A stretch of DNA of 44,754 nt, from the NCBI GenBank assembly GCA_024641545.1, contig JAHECW010000023.1, positions 1-44,754 of the forward strand. Reading direction: 5' to 3'. Position 1 is the first letter of the stretch. Each line of letters opens with the position of its first letter. This DNA comes from Acidobacteriota bacterium (GTDB lineage Bacteria > Acidobacteriota > Thermoanaerobaculia > Thermoanaerobaculales > Sulfomarinibacteraceae). The notes under the pieces are model-generated. The model was not told the origin of the DNA and searched no databases. It saw only the letters and a list, made by a program, of their open reading frames with translations. The translations under genes were made by a program, and so were the position numbers. Shown piece after piece: positions 41,171 through 44,754 of this stretch.

Positions 41171-43162
41171 ATGAAGAACGCACGAACTCTCACAGCACTT
41201 ATTGCGATCATGCTGCTGTCGCTCGCGGCGATACCAACCACAGCCACCGAGACCGTCTCGCCCGGCGCCATCGACCGGTTGGCGCAGGTTAACAACGCCT
41301 GCCCTACCTTCAGCTGGGGTGCTGAAGGCGGCGTTGTAGCCTACGACCTCGTCGCCTACGTCCTGCCCGACGACGCTTCGCACCAGGTCGAGCTGACCGC
41401 CGAATCCGAGGCGCTGTACACCCGGGTGTCGGGTGGCGCTACGAGCTGGACCCCGTCCGCCGACCAGTGCTTCGCACCTGGCGGGCGGTACGTGTGGTTC
41501 GTTCGCTCGGTGACCGAGCTCGCGGGCGACGAAGTGGTCGCCGCGAGTGAGTGGTCGGCCGGGCGGTATTTCACCGTGCCGGACGCGCCGTCGCCGGAGG
41601 AGATCGAGAGAGCGATTGAGGTGATGAACTGGTTGGAGGCGACTGGGAGGTCCGGTGCGCCGATCATCTCGTCGGGCACGGGCTTTCTTTCGGACGCGGA
41701 CTCGGACGCGGACTCGGAAGCGGGTTGGGCTTCGCCCAAGTCGGTGCCGACGGCGTCGGCGGCGATTCGCGGGGAGCACCCGGACATTTCGGGTGAAAAG
41801 TACGGTGTGGTCGGGGTTTCGTCGTCACTCGACGGCGCGGGGCTCGCCGCTGTCAATCTTGGAAGCGGGCCGGATCTGGTGCTCGACGGGTCGGTGGATG
41901 GCGAGACGGACCTACGGATCTGGGAGTGGGGGATCGACCGGGCGTCGTCATCGGACGAGGTCTTTCAGTTCAACAACTCAGCCGCCGGGGTGCTGCACCT
42001 CGATGTCGAGGGCGACATCGCCGGTTCCGCAGTCCGCGCCTCCGAGGTCGTGATCAACGGCTCGACGGTGATCGACGGCACCGGCGCGTGGACGGGCGCA
42101 GGAGACATGCTGCCTTGCCCCGGTTGCGTCTCGTCGACGGACATCGCGGCCGGGGCGGTGACGGGGCCGAAGATCGCGGCCGAGGCGGTGTCGAGCCTGC
42201 AGATCGAGGACGGCGGGGTCGGGACCTCGGACATCGACGGCGGCGCGGTGGTGGCGGGCCACCTGGCGGCGGCGTCGGTGACGACGGTCAAGCTCGCCGA
42301 CGGTGCGGTGACGGCGGCCAAGCTCGCGCCCGGGGCGGTCGGCTCTGCGGTGCTGGGGCCGGACTCGGTGGGGTCGAGCCACATCGTCGACGGTGCGGTG
42401 GCGACCGCGGACCTGGCGGTCAACGCGGTGGACAGCACCAAGATCCTCAACGCGAGCATCCAGCGCCACGATCTGGCGGACGACATCATCACGAGCCCGA
42501 AGATCGCTGACGGCAGCATCGCCGGCAGCGACCTCGGATCGAGCGTGATCACCGGCGACAAGATCGCGGACGGCGCGGTGGACTCGATTGACCTGGCGGA
42601 CGGGGCGGTGACCTCGTCGAAGGTCGGCAACGGGGCGGTGACGTCGAGCGCCATCCGGGCCAACGCGGTGAGTTCGACGCACGTGGCGGACGGGAGCCTG
42701 ACCGCGGCCGATCTCGCCGTCGGCGCGGTGACCGGCGCGGCGATCGCGGACGGCACGGTGACCGGCGCCGACATCGCCGCCGACACGATCACCGCAACCC
42801 AGCTCGCCGCGGGCGCGGTGTACAGCTCCAACATCGCCAACGGGACCATCACGGCTGCCGACGTCAGCCCGACCGGCGGCGTCTATGTCTCGAAATCGGC
42901 GGTGTATGTCGTGTCGGTCTCTGTCACTGTTCCCGCGTGGTTGTGCAACGTCGCACGAGCCTACTGCAACGATCCGAATGACCTTCCGCTTTTCGGCTTC
43001 TTCGACGCCGACATTTATGAGAACAGCTTGGAGAGGCAGGAGGTCATCGACTGGGACTCCGAGACCCTCGCTTCCTCGTATCTCGCGGAAGTCTGCAACA
43101 GGGATGGGTCCGACTCGAACCTGAGCGTGTCGATCGTCTGTGTCGCGGTTCCGGGATCGTGA
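41171..43162 (+). CDS. Exported fibre-like protein with DGAVT pentad repeats, copy 1
   Basis: The 663-residue protein has a signal peptide (about 1-26), then an Ig/fibronectin-like domain (about 37-138, CPTFSWG to GRYFTV), a helix EEIERAIEVMNWLE, a short Asp-Ser-Ala hexamer-coded run (about 174-185) and a region GEHPDISGEKYGVVGVSSS like phage-tail-fibre or endosialidase-associated modules. About residues 315-575 consist of near-regular pentads and decads of the type DGAVT-xxKIA. These probably form a beta-solenoid or trimeric shaft. A Cys-containing C-terminal head (about 585-663) ends the protein. It is likely a surface adhesin or fibre. The ATG follows GAAGGAG. Confidence 0.78.
   Translation: MKNARTLTALIAIMLLSLAAIPTTATETVSPGAIDRLAQVNNACPTFSWGAEGGVVAYDLVAYVLPDDASHQVELTAESEALYTRVSGGATSWTPSADQCFAPGGRYVWFVRSVTELAGDEVVAASEWSAGRYFTVPDAPSPEEIERAIEVMNWLEATGRSGAPIISSGTGFLSDADSDADSEAGWASPKSVPTASAAIRGEHPDISGEKYGVVGVSSSLDGAGLAAVNLGSGPDLVLDGSVDGETDLRIWEWGIDRASSSDEVFQFNNSAAGVLHLDVEGDIAGSAVRASEVVINGSTVIDGTGAWTGAGDMLPCPGCVSSTDIAAGAVTGPKIAAEAVSSLQIEDGGVGTSDIDGGAVVAGHLAAASVTTVKLADGAVTAAKLAPGAVGSAVLGPDSVGSSHIVDGAVATADLAVNAVDSTKILNASIQRHDLADDIITSPKIADGSIAGSDLGSSVITGDKIADGAVDSIDLADGAVTSSKVGNGAVTSSAIRANAVSSTHVADGSLTAADLAVGAVTGAAIADGTVTGADIAADTITATQLAAGAVYSSNIANGTITAADVSPTGGVYVSKSAVYVVSVSVTVPAWLCNVARAYCNDPNDLPLFGFFDADIYENSLERQEVIDWDSETLASSYLAEVCNRDGSDSNLSVSIVCVAVPGS
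41691..41724. repeat. Hexamer repeat inside the fibre gene, copy 1
   Basis: CGGACG and CGGACT units alternate in frame and encode the Asp-Ala/Asp-Ser run. On the other strand this is the same GTCCGA/GTCCGC repeat as at 6729-6848. Confidence 0.8.
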
Positions 43163-43167
43163 GCCGT

Positions 43168-43223
43168 GGCAATTCGTCGAACGAATGGCGGTGACGCGTC
43201 GGACGCGCCAATCCGGACACGCG
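43168..43223. repeat. REP-like double-hairpin element, copy 4
   Basis: AATTCGTCGAACGAAT and GGCGCGTC-type stems as in the other copies; here and at 40896 the element continues into the duplicated leader. Confidence 0.75.
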
Positions 43224-43560
43224 GACCGATGGCGTCGAGGGTCGGGAAAAGGGATCTCGAACGGACGTGCCGTCTCCGACGATTTTGGGAACGAATGCCT
43301 TCCGGCGGGGGATGCGTTTCGGGCCCAAAGATCGTTGGAGGGGGCACTCACGGGCAACAGCCTCGGGAAAACCAAGCTCGGGATCGCGCATCGGGGCAGG
43401 GTGGCAAACAGGCGCCTCGCACCGCGCCCATCGCGCCCCAGGATCGTTTTGTGGCGCCCACTTCCAAGTGGGCGATGGAATCACCCCGTTGCAGTTTGCG
43501 ACCATCGCCGACGGGACGTCGGCGCTACAAAGCGCGCACCGGAAACTGAAGGAGAACACC
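43209..43560 (+). other. Duplicated 5' leader, copy 2, with insertion
   Basis: It matches the leader at 40952-41170 closely up to 43418 and again from about 43536, with about 117 extra bases between. The sequence ends in the same GAAGGAG ribosome site and start. Confidence 0.7.
43447..43532. mobile_element. 86-bp inverted-repeat insertion (REPIN/MITE-like)
   Basis: Ends TTTTGTGGCGCC and GGCGCTACAAAG are inverted repeats with two mismatches. Two internal hairpins are visible: CGCCCACTT/AAGTGGGCG (43455-43474) and GCCGACG/CGTCGGC (about 43507-43523). The whole extra segment in this leader is flanked by GCACCG at 43419-43424 and 43536-43541; the other leader copy has a single related site. It carries no gene and would need a transposase in trans. 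Confidence 0.65.
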
Positions 43561-44754
43561 ATGAAGAACGCACGAACTCTCACAGCACTTATTGCGATCA
43601 TGCTGCTGTCGCTCGTCGCGACATCGACCTTCGCCACGGAAACCGTTTCCCCCGGCGCCACTGATCGCATGGCGGTAGTCGAGACCCGCTGCCCAACCTT
43701 CAGCTGGGGCGAAGACAATGACCCAGCTGCGTACGACCTCGTCGCCTACGTCCTGCCCGAAGACGCCGCGAAGCAGGCGGATCTGACCGCCGAGACCGAG
43801 GTGCTCTACACCCGCGTCGCGGGCAACGCCACGAGTTGGACCCCGTCCGCCGACCAGTGCTTCGCACCTGGCGGGCGGTATGTGTGGTTCGTGCGGGCCG
43901 TGAGCGAGCTCGACGGCGACGAGGTCGTCGCCGCGGGTGAGTGGTCCGCTGGACGGTACCTCGAGGTGCCGGCGGCGCCGTCGCCGGAGGAGGTCGAGAG
44001 AGCGATTGAGGTGATGAAGTGGTTGGAGGCGAGTGGAAGTTCCGGTGCGTCGATCATCTCATCGGGCACGGGCTTTCTTTCGGACGCGGACTCGGACGCG
44101 GACTCGGACGCGGGTTGGGCTTCGCCCAAGTCAGTGCCGACGGCGTCGGCGGCGATTCGCGGGGAGCACCCGGACATTTCGGGAGAGAAATATGGGGTAG
44201 TCGGCACGACGGCATCGATTGACGGCGCCGGGGTGGCGGCGGCCAACCTCGGGAGCGGGCCCGACCTGGTGCTCGACGGGTCGGCAGCCGGGGCGGCTGA
44301 TACGCGGCTGTGGGAGGGCGGGCTCGACCGGCCGTCGGCGGCGGACCAGAGCTTTGTCTTCGCCAACAGCGGTGCGGGGCTGATCGACGTCCACGTCCAG
44401 GGCGACCTGTCGGGGAACCGGGTGACCGGAGACGAGCTGTGGGTGCCGTACGGGATGGTGGTGGATGACGAGGGGCAGTGGCAAGGTGAGGGCGCCACCG
44501 TGCCCTGCGCGGGGTGCGTCTCATCGTCGGACATCGCCGATGGAAGCGTTAACGCTTCGGACCTCGCGACCAGCTCGGTGACGAGCCCCAAGATCCTCAA
44601 CGGCGCGGTGGGAACGGTGGACCTCGCGGACGACGCGGTGACCGGGGCCAAGATCGCCGACGCCACCATCGGGCCCGATGACATCCACGGAAACTCGGTC
44701 GACGGCGGCCACCTCGTCGACGGCTCGGTCGGCAACGCCGATCTCGCCGACGGC
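43561..44754 (+). CDS. Exported fibre-like protein with DGAVT pentad repeats, copy 2, cut by window edge
   Basis: 398 codons are visible, with no stop before the window end. The signal peptide starts with the same 18 residues as the gene at 41171. The Ig-like domain, the EEVERAIEVMKWLE helix, the Asp-Ser-Ala run (hexamers at 44081-44114), the GEHPDISGEKYGVVG region and the start of the pentad repeats (from about residue 320) are in the same order. The repeats are just beginning at the edge. It is a tandem duplicate together with its leader. Confidence 0.8.
   Translation, partial: MKNARTLTALIAIMLLSLVATSTFATETVSPGATDRMAVVETRCPTFSWGEDNDPAAYDLVAYVLPEDAAKQADLTAETEVLYTRVAGNATSWTPSADQCFAPGGRYVWFVRAVSELDGDEVVAAGEWSAGRYLEVPAAPSPEEVERAIEVMKWLEASGSSGASIISSGTGFLSDADSDADSDAGWASPKSVPTASAAIRGEHPDISGEKYGVVGTTASIDGAGVAAANLGSGPDLVLDGSAAGAADTRLWEGGLDRPSAADQSFVFANSGAGLIDVHVQGDLSGNRVTGDELWVPYGMVVDDEGQWQGEGATVPCAGCVSSSDIADGSVNASDLATSSVTSPKILNGAVGTVDLADDAVTGAKIADATIGPDDIHGNSVDGGHLVDGSVGNADLADG
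44081..44114. repeat. Hexamer repeat inside the fibre gene, copy 2
   Basis: CGGACG and CGGACT units in frame as in the first fibre gene, with one unit differing (CGGACG where copy 1 has CGGAAG). Confidence 0.8.

Noticed and set aside
42110-42870. CRISPR-like regular repeats
   Set aside because: The repeats are in frame inside a protein gene, have no unique spacers of constant length, and encode pentads.
1-44754. tRNA, rRNA or CRISPR loci
   Set aside because: I looked in the gaps for cloverleaf-like or conserved rRNA sequence and saw none; the gaps mostly hold repeats and hairpins.

Overview
The window is high-GC bacterial DNA with compact gene spacing, housekeeping genes of ordinary type, many Sec-type signal peptides, several short-repeat families and Pro-Thr linkers in exported proteins. 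The overall look (large lineage-specific secreted proteins, FHA-sigma54 signalling, a sphingolipid-type cassette) fits Acidobacteriota or a similar environmental Gram-negative phylum. That assignment is inference, because no rRNA or phylogenetic marker was compared.

Positions 1-20016 are mostly housekeeping. In order: a truncated YfcC-type carrier and an RpiR/SIS regulator; a class-V aminotransferase; a protein with a degenerate GGDEF-like domain; aconitase with a clear terminator; a Mut7-C RNase-like protein plus RNase III; UvrC; QueE and QueD of queuosine synthesis; a three-gene cassette (SDR epimerase/reductase, serine palmitoyltransferase-type enzyme, GNAT-like acyltransferase) matching the logic of bacterial ceramide synthesis; a DHH phosphoesterase; a penicillin-acylase family hydrolase; and TsaB with RimI.

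Positions 20475-38146 hold the most unusual part, an apparent 11-gene, one-direction operon of exported proteins. Five genes (24950-35415) share a two-domain core that I do not recognise. Two more (22425-24940) look like distant or shortened relatives. The array is flanked by a beta-sandwich protein and an IPT/TIG protein upstream and by two TPR proteins downstream. TPR modules of the same kind are inserted into the last two core proteins, so these genes probably work together in the periplasm, outer membrane or outside the cell. The function is unknown.

Directly downstream is an FHA-AAA+-Fis sigma54 activator (38310-40019). After it comes a near-consensus -24/-12 promoter (40401-40415) with GAGAAA-type inverted repeats upstream, driving a small exported protein. 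Two tandemly duplicated exported fibre-like proteins with long runs of DGAVT-type pentads follow; the second runs off the window.

Repeats are a second theme: AATT-phased heptamers (870-1031, 3222-3254, 4213-4305), a GTCCGA/GTCCGC hexamer occurring both between genes and inside genes, a REP-like double hairpin at four sites, and an 86-bp inverted-repeat element inserted in one copy of a duplicated leader.
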